A stretch of 64,000 nt of DNA from the NCBI RefSeq assembly GCF_004345365.1, contig NZ_SLVF01000007.1, positions 434,001 through 498,000 on the forward strand. Reading direction: 5' to 3'. The notes beneath the pieces were generated by a model. The model ran no database searches and had not been told where the DNA came from. It was given only the letters and a program-made list of their open reading frames with translations. The DNA is from Kribbella sp. VKM Ac-2568 (GTDB lineage: Bacteria > Actinomycetota > Actinomycetes > Propionibacteriales > Kribbellaceae). Position numbers and translations under genes: made by a program. Of the stretch, positions 56,295 through 64,000 are shown in pieces. Positions within the stretch are counted from its first letter, which is position 1; the number at the start of each line of letters is the position of its first letter.

Positions 56295-57230
56295 ATGACC
56301 ACCACCAACCCCTTCGGGCCGTCCTCCACCGCGGCTGAGGTGATCGCCGGCGTCGACCTGACCGGCCGCCGCGCGATCGTCACCGGCGGCAACTCGGGCA
56401 TCGGCCTGGAGACCGCCCGAGCCCTGGCCTCGGCAGGCGCCGAGGTGACGCTCGCCGTCCGCAACGTCGAGGCCGGCCGGCAGGTCGCCGACGACCTGAT
56501 CGCCGGCACCGGCAACAAGTCCGTCCTCGTCGCGCCGCTGGACCTCTCGGACCGCCAGTCGATCGCCGACTTCGTCGCGAACTGGCACGGCCAGCTGCAC
56601 ATCCTCGTCGACAACGCCGGTGTGATGGCGACCCCCGAGACCCGCACCGCCGACGGCTGGGAGCTGCAGTTCGCCACCAACCACCTCGGCCATTTCGCCC
56701 TCACCACCGGCCTGTACGACGCACTCGCCGCCGCGGGTGACGCGCGGGTCGTGGTGGTGAGCTCGCGGGGTCACCTGCAGGGCGAGGTGCTGTTCGACGA
56801 CGTGAACTTCGAGCACCACCCGTACGACCGCTGGGCGGCGTACAGCCAGTCGAAGACGGCCAACGTGCTCTTCGCGGTCGAGGCCGCACGCCGCTGGACC
56901 GCCGCCGGGATCACCGTGAACGCCTTGGCCCCGGGCCGCATCCGCACCAACCTGATGCGCCACATCGGCGACGAGACCACTGCCAACGCCCCGACCTCTT
57001 TCGGCGCCGTGGACCCGTCCATCACCTGGAAGACCACCGAACAGGGCGCCGCCACCTCAGTCCTCCTGGCCGCCTCGCCTTTGGTACAAGGCATCACCGG
57101 CACCTACTTCGAAGACTGCCAGCCGGCTGAGCTCGCAGTACCGGGCGGCTTCGACGGGGTCGCGGCCTACGCCATCGACCCCGCCAACGCCACCCGCCTC
57201 TGGGAACTCTCGGAAGGCCTGCTCAGCTAG
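56295..57230 (+). CDS. Short-chain dehydrogenase/reductase
   Basis: A 311-residue SDR of the retinol-dehydrogenase-like/oxidoreductase group. TGGNSGIGLETARAL (about 34-48) binds NAD(P), DNAGVMATPE near 112-121, and the active site comprises VVSSRGHL and YSQSKTANVLF (about 197-207). ATG 56295 follows AGGAG at good spacing; the longer open frame would run through the operator. The substrate is unknown. Its last 8 bases overlap the end of the convergent LLM gene. Confidence 0.92.
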   Translation: MTTTNPFGPSSTAAEVIAGVDLTGRRAIVTGGNSGIGLETARALASAGAEVTLAVRNVEAGRQVADDLIAGTGNKSVLVAPLDLSDRQSIADFVANWHGQLHILVDNAGVMATPETRTADGWELQFATNHLGHFALTTGLYDALAAAGDARVVVVSSRGHLQGEVLFDDVNFEHHPYDRWAAYSQSKTANVLFAVEAARRWTAAGITVNALAPGRIRTNLMRHIGDETTANAPTSFGAVDPSITWKTTEQGAATSVLLAASPLVQGITGTYFEDCQPAELAVPGGFDGVAAYAIDPANATRLWELSEGLLS

Positions 57231-58287
57231 CCATCAGTTCGCGGACTCGGGGGGCGACCTGGGTGCCGAAGAGTTCGATGTTGGTCATCAGGGCCGCGTG
57301 GGACAGACCGCCCATGCCGTACTTCAGGTCGAAGCGGTTCGCGCCGAGGGTCTTGAGGTTCGCCGCGATCTTCTGCGCGACCGTTTCCGGCGAGCCGACG
57401 AAGAGGGCGCCGTGCGGACCGACCTCGGCCAGGAAGGACTGCTTGGTCGGGATCGCGAAGCCGCGGGTCTTGCTCACATGAGTGATGACCTCCAGGTACC
57501 GCGGCCAGAACTCCTCGCGGGCCTGCTCGTCGGTCGCCGCCACGTGGCCGGGCGAGTGCACCCCGACCGGCAGCGGGTCGCGGCCGAAGCTGTCCAGCGC
57601 CTTGTGGAAGAGCTGGGAGAAGGGCGCGAAGCGCGACGGGCTGCCGCCGATGATCGCGAGCATCAGGGAGAACCCGTAGTGCGCGGCCCGGATCACCGAC
57701 TGCGGGCTACCGCCGACACCGATCCACGTCGGCAGCGTGCCGTTCTCGAGATGCGGTACGACGTCCTGGTCGTGCAGGGACGCACGGGTCTTGCCCTCCC
57801 AGTTGACCGGGCTGCCCTTGAGGAGTTCGGCGAAGAGATTCGTCTTCTCCTCGAAGAGGTCCTCGTAGTCGGCCAGGTCGTACCCGAACAGCGGGAACGA
57901 GTCGATGCTGGAGCCGCGCCCGAGGATGACCTCGGCGCGGCCACCCGAGAGGGCGTTCAAGGTCGAGTACCGCTGGAACACCCTGACCGGGTCGTCCGAG
58001 CTCAGCACGGTGACGGCCGAGCCGACGTGGATGCGCTCGGTCCGCGCCGCGATCGCGCCGAGCACGACGTCCGCGGCCGAGAGCGGGAAGTCGTCGGTGT
58101 GGTGCTCGCCGATCCCGAAGAAGTCCAGCCCGACCTGATCGGCCAGAACCCCTTGTTCTACGAGGTCCCTGATCGTCTGGGCATGCGAGAGCGGGCGGCC
58201 CTGCTCGTCGGAGGTGAGGTCGCCGAAGGTGTCGAGGCCGAGGACCAGCGGGAATCCCCCGCCGGCCTCTGGTACTGCTGTGGTCAT
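57223..58287 (-). CDS. LLM-class flavin-dependent oxidoreductase
   Basis: A 354-residue luciferase-like monooxygenase-fold protein. LDTFGDLTSDEQGRPLSHAQ near the start, GIGEHHTDDFPLSAADVVLGA near 60-80 and GGRAEVILGRGSSIDSFPLFG near 115-135 are typical of the group with FMN rather than F420. It may oxidise small organic compounds. It lies 47 bases after the NAD(P)-binding protein gene on the same strand and may belong to the MarR-controlled operon upstream. Confidence 0.9.
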   Translation of the reverse strand: MTTAVPEAGGGFPLVLGLDTFGDLTSDEQGRPLSHAQTIRDLVEQGVLADQVGLDFFGIGEHHTDDFPLSAADVVLGAIAARTERIHVGSAVTVLSSDDPVRVFQRYSTLNALSGGRAEVILGRGSSIDSFPLFGYDLADYEDLFEEKTNLFAELLKGSPVNWEGKTRASLHDQDVVPHLENGTLPTWIGVGGSPQSVIRAAHYGFSLMLAIIGGSPSRFAPFSQLFHKALDSFGRDPLPVGVHSPGHVAATDEQAREEFWPRYLEVITHVSKTRGFAIPTKQSFLAEVGPHGALFVGSPETVAQKIAANLKTLGANRFDLKYGMGGLSHAALMTNIELFGTQVAPRVRELMAS

Positions 58288-58334
58288 GATTCGTTCTCTC
58301 TCTGAAGTTGTGAAAGTCGTTGGAAACAGGGGAT

Positions 58335-58967
58335 TCAGGCTGCTTCGGCGCTGACGGTCGACTCGAACTCCGCGCGGCTCAGCGCCACTCCGAAGACGGG
58401 ACCGCCCGGTTCGAGCAGCCGCCCCGCGCGCAGACCGTCGAGCCGGACCGTGTCGTAGCCGATGTCCTCGATGACACCCGCCACCAGGTCGACCGCAGTA
58501 CGGCCTCCGGCGACGCCGAGTGCCCGCCGTTCCGGAGAACCAACGGGTCGGCGGTCGTCGGCGAGCTCGTGGTAGCCGAGGTGGTTGAGGGTCTTGACCA
58601 CGGTCGACCGGGCGAGCCGTCGCTGGACGATCTCGCTGCTGCCGAAGCGGTCATCGTCGAAGAGTTCCTGGACGCCGTCGACCGGTGGCCAGTAGTTCAT
58701 CGTGTCCACGACGAGCTTGCCCGCCACCAGGTCGGGGTCGAACGTCGCGAACTTGTGCAGCGGGATCGACAACACCACCAGGTCGGCGTCGGCGACGGCA
58801 TCAGCGGCCCAGCGCGCTTCGGCGCCCGGCACCAGCACCTGGGTGATCAACTCGATCTCCGCCGGATCACCCGAGGCCGAGATCGACACGTCGTACCCGG
58901 CCTCGATCGCGACGCGCGCGATCACCGGCCCGACATGCCCTGCACCCAGTACTGCGATCCGGGTCAT
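58335..58967 (-). CDS. F420-dependent NADP oxidoreductase-like NAD(P)-binding protein
   Basis: A 210-residue Rossmann-fold protein beginning TRIAVLGAGHVGPVIARVAI, with LVVLSIPLHKF near 66 and VVDTMNYWPPVDG near 88-100, as in the F420_oxidored family. It could transfer hydride between NADP and a flavin or F420 cofactor, possibly serving the neighbouring LLM enzyme. ATG overlaps the MarR stop (ATGA), so it is co-translated with its regulator. Confidence 0.85.
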   Translation of the reverse strand: MTRIAVLGAGHVGPVIARVAIEAGYDVSISASGDPAEIELITQVLVPGAEARWAADAVADADLVVLSIPLHKFATFDPDLVAGKLVVDTMNYWPPVDGVQELFDDDRFGSSEIVQRRLARSTVVKTLNHLGYHELADDRRPVGSPERRALGVAGGRTAVDLVAGVIEDIGYDTVRLDGLRAGRLLEPGGPVFGVALSRAEFESTVSAEAA

Positions 58968-59446
58968 CGCGCCGCCACGTGCTTCTGCAGGGTCTGCATC
59001 ACGTCGGCGAGCGCGTCGAACTGATCAGGCGTCAGCGCATCCGCGAAGTACTTCTTGATCGCCTTCGTGTGCGGTGCGGTCGCTCGCCGGAACGCGGCGG
59101 CTCCCTCGTCGGTCAGCACGACCTCGGCACCGCGGTTGTCGGTCGCACAGTCCTCCCGCCGGATCAGCCCGCGCTTCTCCATCCGCCCGAGGTGGTGGGA
59201 GAGCCGGCTGCGCTCCCACTCCATCTCCGCCGCCAGCCGCGACGACCTACTCCGCTTGCCTTCGGCCTCGCTCAGCGCGAGCAGCACCTGGTAGTCCGCC
59301 GGGGACAGCCCCGACTCCTCGGCCAGCTGAACGCTCAGCAGCCGCCGGAGCTCGGCGGTCGTGTCGACCAGCGACCGCCAGACCGTCAACTCCTCCACCG
59401 TCATCCGCCGCCGGTCCACCGCGGCCGTCCTGCCGTTCCCCACCAT
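58964..59446 (-). CDS. MarR-family transcriptional regulator
   Basis: A 160-residue MarR protein and paralogue of the one at 24367-24867; the recognition segments WERSRLSHHLGRMEKRGLIRRE and WEKSRMSHHLSRMEKRGLIRKE nearly coincide. ATG 59446 is preferred over an upstream TTG that lies in the operator; ATG 59404 is another option. It is the first gene of an operon with the NAD(P)-binding and perhaps the LLM gene, and should autoregulate through the sites just upstream. Confidence 0.88.
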   Translation of the reverse strand: MVGNGRTAAVDRRRMTVEELTVWRSLVDTTAELRRLLSVQLAEESGLSPADYQVLLALSEAEGKRSRSSRLAAEMEWERSRLSHHLGRMEKRGLIRREDCATDNRGAEVVLTDEGAAAFRRATAPHTKAIKKYFADALTPDQFDALADVMQTLQKHVAAR

Positions 59447-59478
59447 CCCGCCTGCCTCGCTCTGTCGTCCCGTATCCG

Positions 59479-59504
59479 ATTGATGTATCAATGATGACAC
59501 GTCA
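59479..59504. promoter_or_regulatory. Paired MarR operators upstream of the second MarR operon
   Basis: ATTGATGTATCAAT (59479-59492) is a dyad, followed by TGACACGTCA (59495-59504), another dyad. On the minus strand they read TTGATACATCAA and TTGACGTGTCAT, close to the TTGATGTGTCAA of the first MarR locus. They sit 33-58 bases before the MarR start. Confidence 0.7.
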
Positions 59505-59695
59505 ATCAAATCCGCGAACGAGAGACCCTACGAACCCGCATCGCGCCTCCTACCTAGAAGCCTGCCCTGCATTGGTAGGAAACTTACGAGCGGCTATCAC
59601 TGTTCGGTAATCACTTTCCCGTAACACTCCGTCACTGTCGCGGCACGGCTGCATCACGACCTCGGTGACCGATCAGTAGTGCCATGATGTGCGGC

Positions 59696-60193
59696 ATGGA
59701 GCTGAAGATGTCGGCGTCGTACGACGCCACCCCTGAGGAAGTCTTCGCGATCGTCAGCGACGCCACCTTCCGCGAGCAGGCCTGCGAGAAGACGAAGGCG
59801 CTGTCGTACGACGTCAAGGTGAGCCAGTCCGGCGGCGACACGATCGTCCGGGTGCAGCGCGAGATGCCGTCCGACGACGTGCCGGACATCGCCCGGAAGT
59901 TCGTCGGCCAGACGCTGACCGTCGTGCAGACCGAGACCTGGCACCCGGCCAACGCCGACGGGTCGCGCGACGCCGACGTCAAGGGCGAGATCGCCAACAC
60001 CCCCGTGACGCTCAAGGGCAGCGCACGGATCGCCGCGAGCGGCAGCGAGACCGTCCAGTCGATCGACCTCGACGTCAAGGTCGCCGTCCCGCTGATCGGC
60101 AAGAAGATCGAACCGTTCGTCGTCGGCGCGATCCGCTCCGGCCTGCAGAAGGAGCACGACCTCGGCCGCGACTGGCACAACGGCACCAACTGA
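59696..60193 (+). CDS. DUF2505 (START-like) protein
   Basis: A 165-residue protein of the DUF2505 family, a SRPBCC/START-like ligand-binding fold. It begins MELKMSASYDATPEEVFAIV, and TVVQTETWHPANADGSRDAD near 80 is characteristic. Found across actinomycetes; ligand unknown. An ATG four codons upstream is possible. The 190 bases before it carry only the MarR sites on the far side. Confidence 0.85.
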   Translation: MELKMSASYDATPEEVFAIVSDATFREQACEKTKALSYDVKVSQSGGDTIVRVQREMPSDDVPDIARKFVGQTLTVVQTETWHPANADGSRDADVKGEIANTPVTLKGSARIAASGSETVQSIDLDVKVAVPLIGKKIEPFVVGAIRSGLQKEHDLGRDWHNGTN

Positions 60194-60240
60194 CGATCGG
60201 CCCAACGACACGCCTGCTGAACCGTGTCGCTGACCTGGTG

Positions 60241-60289
60241 AACCCACCTCCGGTGGCAGTCTGAAAAGGACACTCGGAGGTGGGTTTTT
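60241..60289 (+). terminator. Strong hairpin with U-run that also holds the next gene's ribosome site
   Basis: A perfect 12-bp stem (AACCCACCTCCG at 60241-60252 with CGGAGGTGGGTT at 60275-60286), 22-base loop and TTTTT (60285-60289). It looks like an intrinsic terminator for the DUF2505 gene. Yet the GGAGG in its right arm is the only ribosome site for the ATG at 60291. Confidence 0.8.
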
Positions 60290-60290
60290 C

Positions 60291-60485
60291 ATGCGTACCC
60301 AACGCCGCAGGCCGGCAACCGACGACACGCAGTACTGCGTCCTCTGCGACGCCGTGGTGCTCTTCGAACGGGTCGAGACCGGGGATCACCCCGAGGACGA
60401 CCCGGCGGCCGAGTGGATCTGCGTGATGTGCGGTTTCGCGTTGTTGATCGGACCGGCCGCGCAGCCGCTGCACCGCACCGCCTGA
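60291..60485 (+). CDS. Small double-CxxC zinc-ribbon protein
   Basis: A 64-residue protein with two knuckles, CVLC (about 16-19) and CVMC (about 44-47), framing an acidic stretch; a typical small actinobacterial zinc ribbon of unknown function. Its start lies one base beyond the U-run of a terminator-like hairpin whose right arm contains the GGAGG, ten bases from the ATG. Expression may therefore depend on opening or reading through that hairpin. Confidence 0.65.
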   Translation: MRTQRRRPATDDTQYCVLCDAVVLFERVETGDHPEDDPAAEWICVMCGFALLIGPAAQPLHRTA

Positions 60486-60628
60486 ACCACGGCGCGGGAC
60501 GAAACCACAGCTGACCCAGCGGGCGTGAGCCGGGTCGAGCGCATTGGCGACCAACTGGGCGACGGTTGGAGTCGAACGCGAGCCCGACATGTCCGACGAG
60601 CTCGGCCGGCAGGCGTCAGTACCCAGAG

Positions 60629-60735
60629 TTCGGGGTCCCGCCCCGGGGCCGGCGGAGACCCCCGAAACCGGCACTTTGTGCACGACCTGAGCAGATTCCT
60701 GCGCCCCGACTACTCAACCGGTGCACAAAGTGCCG
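60629..60735. repeat. Hairpin followed by a perfect 15-bp inverted repeat
   Basis: TTCGGGGTC (60629-60637) pairs with GACCCCCGAA (60657-60666, one bulge). Next, CGGCACTTTGTGCAC (60669-60683) and its exact reverse complement (60721-60735) are 37 bases apart; each arm is itself a dyad (GCACTTTGTGC). This could be a regulator's twin operator or a cruciform. The stretch 60486-60628 shows nothing else. Confidence 0.6.
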
Positions 60736-60843
60736 CCCCGGAAAGACGGGACGCCGGCCGAGCGTGACCCGGAACAGGTCGAGACCCTGATCGACGACCT
60801 GACTGCCTTCTACATCACCGTCCGCCGCGGCCTGTCCCGGTAG
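60721..60843 (+). CDS. Possible 40-residue peptide
   Basis: A short frame starting at the GTG inside the right arm of the inverted repeat: VHKVPPRKDGTPAERDPEQV followed by ETLIDDLTAFYITVRRGLSR and TAG. The second half would form an amphipathic helix, and codon use is GC3-rich and gene-like. No ribosome site is evident, so it may be the tail of a lost longer gene; the frame is open upstream to a stop at 60688. Confidence 0.35.
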   Translation: MHKVPPRKDGTPAERDPEQVETLIDDLTAFYITVRRGLSR

Positions 60844-60905
60844 GGCCTTCCGATCGCGGTCATCTGACTGATACCGCGGCGACGGGCTCGGCCTCATCCT
60901 TAGGG

Positions 60906-61955
60906 GTGGGAGGCGATGATCCGTGCTTGCGAGGTTGGTCCGACGCGTTCGGTCGACCTGGGGCGAGGGCGTGCTGCGGACTTTCGGGACCGGTGGACTG
61001 GGACTCTGGCACATGCGGCCGGCGGCGGGAGGACCGACAGGAGAAGTGCGGCGGATGCCGGAAGCGGCACCGCCGGCTGTTACGCCTGCTCGCGGTGCTC
61101 GTCAGCCTGCAGGTCGTCGGCCTGCTGGGGCTGGCGGCCTTCGGTCTGGGCGCACCGACCTGCCAGCCACCGGCGAAACTGACCGTGAACCAGGCGGCGG
61201 CCTACACCCGCAGCGGCGCCAGTCCGGCGGTATTCGCCCGCCAGGTGTTGACGGCCGGCCAGACCGGGCTGGCGCTGACCTACGCGAAGACGCGGGGCGC
61301 AAACGTCTGCAGGTTCGCGCCGAACGGCAATCTCGTCGCGCGGATGGAGTCGGGATTCGCCCGCGGGGGCACGATGTACGGCCACGTGTTCCTTACCTAT
61401 GCGCACGACGACTACTCGTACCGCGAACTGCGGTCGATCAAGCGGCATGAGACGCGGCACACCACCCAGTGGGCGGCGGGCACTCTCCTTGGCGGGCCGC
61501 TCGCCTTCCCGGTCGCGTACAGCGCCGACGAGTTGGTCGCGCCTGGGCCCTACAACCACTTCGAGCGAGCCGCCGGGCTGACCGATGGTGGGTACGAGGT
61601 TCCGGACCGCCCTTCTCCGACTCTCACCCGCGTGTTCATCGCCGCGGTGCTGGTCGGTCTGGTGCTGTTCGAGCGGCACCGCTTCCGCCGCCAGTTCCTG
61701 CTGCTCCGCACTCACTTCCTTCATCGTCGAGCGACCCGGGCCAGTGGGCAGGTGCCGTGGTGGCACGCCGGGACGCAGCCGATCGCCCGCGGGCGGATCC
61801 TGCGCCTGCTGAGCCGGGTCTCGCCCGGCGCGGCGAACATGCTGGAAGAACACCGCCGTCTGCAGCAGGTCGGCTGCCCGTCCTGCGGCGCGATGCCGGA
61901 CAGTCCGAACAAGAAACGACCGGCCGAGGCAGGTGCGCCGGCCGGTCGTCTCTAA
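60906..61955 (+). CDS. Membrane protein with an HExxH motif
   Basis: Up to 349 residues (GTG 60906; GTG 60993 is an alternative start). An Arg-rich segment with CGGC precedes a membrane helix (about 57-82); an extracytoplasmic domain follows, with LRSIKRHETRHTTQWA near 175-190 (HETRH fits HExxH) and a downstream ADELVAPGPYNHFERAAG with a candidate third ligand. A second helix is near 242-257, then a basic cytoplasmic tail with one CxxC (CPSC). A metalloprotease-like role is possible but unproven. Confidence 0.6.
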   Translation: MGGDDPCLRGWSDAFGRPGARACCGLSGPVDWDSGTCGRRREDRQEKCGGCRKRHRRLLRLLAVLVSLQVVGLLGLAAFGLGAPTCQPPAKLTVNQAAAYTRSGASPAVFARQVLTAGQTGLALTYAKTRGANVCRFAPNGNLVARMESGFARGGTMYGHVFLTYAHDDYSYRELRSIKRHETRHTTQWAAGTLLGGPLAFPVAYSADELVAPGPYNHFERAAGLTDGGYEVPDRPSPTLTRVFIAAVLVGLVLFERHRFRRQFLLLRTHFLHRRATRASGQVPWWHAGTQPIARGRILRLLSRVSPGAANMLEEHRRLQQVGCPSCGAMPDSPNKKRPAEAGAPAGRL

Positions 61956-61970
61956 GCTGCCTGGTTGGGC

Positions 61971-63599
61971 TCAGCCCTGGTGCGGGTAGCGGTAGTCGAT
62001 CGGCGGGGCGAAGGTCTCCTTCATCGAGCGGGGGCTCGCCCAGCGGATCAGGTTCCACATCGAGCCGGCCTTGTCGTTCGTGCCGCTCGCGCGGGCGCCA
62101 CCGAACGGCTGCTGGCCGACGACCGCGCCGGTCGGCTTGTCGTTCACGTAGAAGTTGCCGGCCGCGAAGCGCAGGTACTCGCTCGCCTCGGCGACGGCGG
62201 CCCGGTCTTGGGCGATCACCGCACCGGTCAGGCCGTACGGCGCCGCACTCTCCATCTGCTGCATCACCTTGGCGTAGTCGCCGTCCTCGTACACGTGCAC
62301 GCCGAGGATCGGTCCGAAGTACTCGGTGGTGAAGATCTCGTCGGTCGGGTCGTCGGAGACCAGCAGCGTCGGGCGGACGAAGTACCCCTGGGAGTCGTCA
62401 TAGGTGCCACCGGCAAGGACCTCGATCGCGTCGGACTGCCGGGCCCGGTCCAGCGCCGCCTTGTGCTTGGCGAACGCGCGGTCGTCGATCACGGCGCCGA
62501 TGAAGTTCGACAGGTCGCTGACGTCACCCATCGTGAGGGAGTCGGTCTCGGCGGCGATGTCGTCGCGGATCTTGTTCCAGACCGAGCGGGCGACGTACGA
62601 GCGGCTGGCTGCGGAGCACTTCTGGCCCTGGTACTCGAAGGCGCCGCGGACCATCGCGGTCTTCAGTACGGCGGGGTCGGCCGAGGGGTGCGCCAGGATG
62701 AAGTCCTTGCCGCCGGTCTCGCCGACCAGGCGCGGGTAGGTCTTGTAGCCGGCGATGTTCTGCCCGACGGTCCCCCACAGGCTCTGGAAGGTCCTGGTCG
62801 AACCGGTGAAGTGGATGCCGGCCAGGTCCGGGTGGGTCAGCGCGGCCTTGCTGACGTCGATGCCGTCACCGGTGACCAGGTTGATCACACCGGCCGGGAG
62901 CCCGGCGGCCTCGAACAGCCGCATCGTCCAGTGCGCCGCGAACTGCTGGGTCGGCGACGGCTTCCAGACCACGGTGTTGCCCATCAGCGCGGGCGCGGTC
63001 GGCAGGTTGCCGGCGATCGCGGTGAAGTTGAAGGGGGTGATCGCGTAGACGAAGCCCTCGAGCGGCCGGTAGTCGACCCGGTTCCAGATCCCCGGCGAGG
63101 AGATCGGCTGGTCGTTGATGATGTTGCGCGCGAAAGCGACGTTGAAGCGGAGGAAGTCGATCAACTCGCAGGCGGCGTCGATCTCGGCCTGCTGGACCGT
63201 CTTGGACTGGCCGAGCATGGTCGCCGCGTTCAGGGTGTCGCGCCACGGGCCGGCCAGCAGGTCGGCCGCCTTGAGGAACACCGCCGCGCGGTCGTCGAAG
63301 GACAGCGAGCGCCAGGCCGGAGCGGCCGCGAGCGCGGCGTCCACGGCCGCCTTGCCGTCCGCCTCGGTGGCGTTGCCGAGCGTGCCGAGCACGTGCGCGT
63401 GCTTGTGCGGCTGGACCACCTGGACCTGGGCGCCGCCGCCGAGTTTCTGCTCGCCGCCGATCGTGCAGGTCAGGTCGATCGCGCCGGCCGCGTTGAACTC
63501 CTTGAGCTTCGCCTCCAGGCTGCCGCGCTCTGGGGAGCCGGGCGCATACCCGCGGACGGTCTCGTTGACAGGCGTGGGGACGGCGGTGACGGCATCCAT
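61971..63599 (-). CDS. pruA: L-glutamate gamma-semialdehyde (1-pyrroline-5-carboxylate) dehydrogenase
   Basis: A 542-residue aldehyde dehydrogenase that makes glutamate from P5C with NAD, the second step of proline breakdown. Visible are the cofactor-site ITPFNFTAIAGNLP (about 190), GETGGKDF with the general-base Glu (about 292) and the nucleophile Cys328 in GQKCSAASRSYV. This is the standalone form of the enzyme (no fused proline dehydrogenase). TAGGAG lies upstream of the ATG. No putA-type proline dehydrogenase is adjacent. Confidence 0.93.
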   Translation of the reverse strand: MDAVTAVPTPVNETVRGYAPGSPERGSLEAKLKEFNAAGAIDLTCTIGGEQKLGGGAQVQVVQPHKHAHVLGTLGNATEADGKAAVDAALAAAPAWRSLSFDDRAAVFLKAADLLAGPWRDTLNAATMLGQSKTVQQAEIDAACELIDFLRFNVAFARNIINDQPISSPGIWNRVDYRPLEGFVYAITPFNFTAIAGNLPTAPALMGNTVVWKPSPTQQFAAHWTMRLFEAAGLPAGVINLVTGDGIDVSKAALTHPDLAGIHFTGSTRTFQSLWGTVGQNIAGYKTYPRLVGETGGKDFILAHPSADPAVLKTAMVRGAFEYQGQKCSAASRSYVARSVWNKIRDDIAAETDSLTMGDVSDLSNFIGAVIDDRAFAKHKAALDRARQSDAIEVLAGGTYDDSQGYFVRPTLLVSDDPTDEIFTTEYFGPILGVHVYEDGDYAKVMQQMESAAPYGLTGAVIAQDRAAVAEASEYLRFAAGNFYVNDKPTGAVVGQQPFGGARASGTNDKAGSMWNLIRWASPRSMKETFAPPIDYRYPHQG

Positions 63600-63916
63600 G
63601 GTGTGCGGTGCTCCTAGATCGGCTCGGCTGGTTCTCGGCCCGGCTGGGTCTGTCGACTGCTGGCGGCTCCCTCGTGGGGCCCGATCGGGGCCTGCCGCGA
63701 CAGGTTCGCGTCTTCATGCTGCCACGTCGGACGCCTTACCACGAACCCGACTGGTCCGCTCCTGAACCCGTCACACCCCGCGGCACCATTTGTAGCATGC
63801 GTTTCAGCCGAACACCCGGCACAGCAACGATGCTGAGACGGCACCGCTGCTGCGTGCGAGCAAGATCACCCAGGGCACCACAATGCCCTGACGAGAGCTA
63901 GATCAGGCGTGACCCC
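63600..63916. other. Intergenic stretch upstream of pruA
   Basis: No gene supported. It should contain the pruA promoter; only a weak minus-strand TACAAA element near 63792 was noticed, without a good -35. Confidence 0.4.
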
Positions 63917-64000
63917 TCAGGGACGCCAGGGCATGTGCTGGAGGGTCCAGGTGTTGCCATCGGGATCGGCGAAGGATGCGTAGAACACGCCGCCCATGTC
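63917..64000 (-). CDS. C-terminal end of a VOC/glyoxalase-family protein (5' part outside window)
   Basis: Minus-strand translation from the window edge gives GGVFYASFADPDGNTWTLQH then MPWRP and a TGA at 63919-63917. FxDPDGNxWxLQ is the classic closing motif of VOC (glyoxalase/bleomycin resistance) proteins. Only 27 residues are present. Confidence 0.85.
   Translation of the reverse strand, partial: DMGGVFYASFADPDGNTWTLQHMPWRP

Noticed and set aside
63608..63901. 97-codon plus-strand frame upstream of pruA
   Set aside because: Rich in Arg/Pro/Ser with no ribosome site or family features; probably chance.

Overview
The DNA is GC-rich, uses GTG and TTG starts freely and packs genes into operons joined by 1- to 8-base overlaps. 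Together with a large NAD-glutamate dehydrogenase, UTRA-GntR and Cgl0159-type proteins and LLM/F420-type redox enzymes, this points to a soil actinomycete. The order of the inositol genes makes the Propionibacteriales (Kribbella-like) my tentative guess. No complete tRNA, rRNA or CRISPR array was seen.

Region 1 (1-16 kb) holds the tail of a secreted carbohydrate-binding enzyme, then a minus-strand myo-inositol operon of twelve genes (15010 down to 1060): iolG, an iolE-like gene, iolC, a Cgl0159-type aldolase, iolB, iolD, iolE, a sugar ABC importer (binding protein, permease, single ATPase), a second iolG-like gene, a third TIM-barrel isomerase and iolA. A divergent GntR/UTRA gene at 15184 is the probable regulator. 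Region 2 (16-25 kb) has the 1,621-residue NAD-glutamate dehydrogenase, then a coupled redox operon (Ser/Gly-rich membrane protein, ApbE-type flavin transferase, ferric-reductase-like membrane protein, NuoF-like flavoprotein, ferredoxin), then a MarR/NmrA divergent pair with two identical operators.

Region 3 (26-36.5 kb) is decayed accessory DNA. It contains a deletion that fused the 5'-truncated halves of a divergent GntR/SDR pair, an internally deleted ABM-type mini-gene, an excisionase-like fragment, two tRNA-Thr-like attachment-site repeats with integrase-like tails, GCTAAC arm repeats, small lipoproteins and membrane proteins, and the last 30 codons of a second NmrA gene sharing 45 identical bases with the intact one. 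A NarL-type two-component pair sits inside it.

Region 4 (36.5-47 kb) has an OmpR-type two-component system, an amidohydrolase, and a translationally coupled pair: an M48-like metalloprotease and a 1,715-residue protein that appears to join a catalytically degenerate kinase C-lobe, a DUF4011/SF1 helicase and a degenerate nuclease-like tail. This pair is the best candidate for an undescribed, possibly defensive, system. Region 5 (47-64 kb) carries tryptophan 2,3-dioxygenase, a GH76 enzyme without a signal peptide, a protein of three internal repeats, a two-HTH regulator, a large secreted subtilase, a TetR/SDR divergent pair around a long inverted-repeat operator, an LLM oxidoreductase, a second MarR operon, a DUF2505 gene, a zinc-ribbon gene whose ribosome site lies in a hairpin, an HExxH membrane protein, proline-pathway pruA, and the end of a VOC protein.
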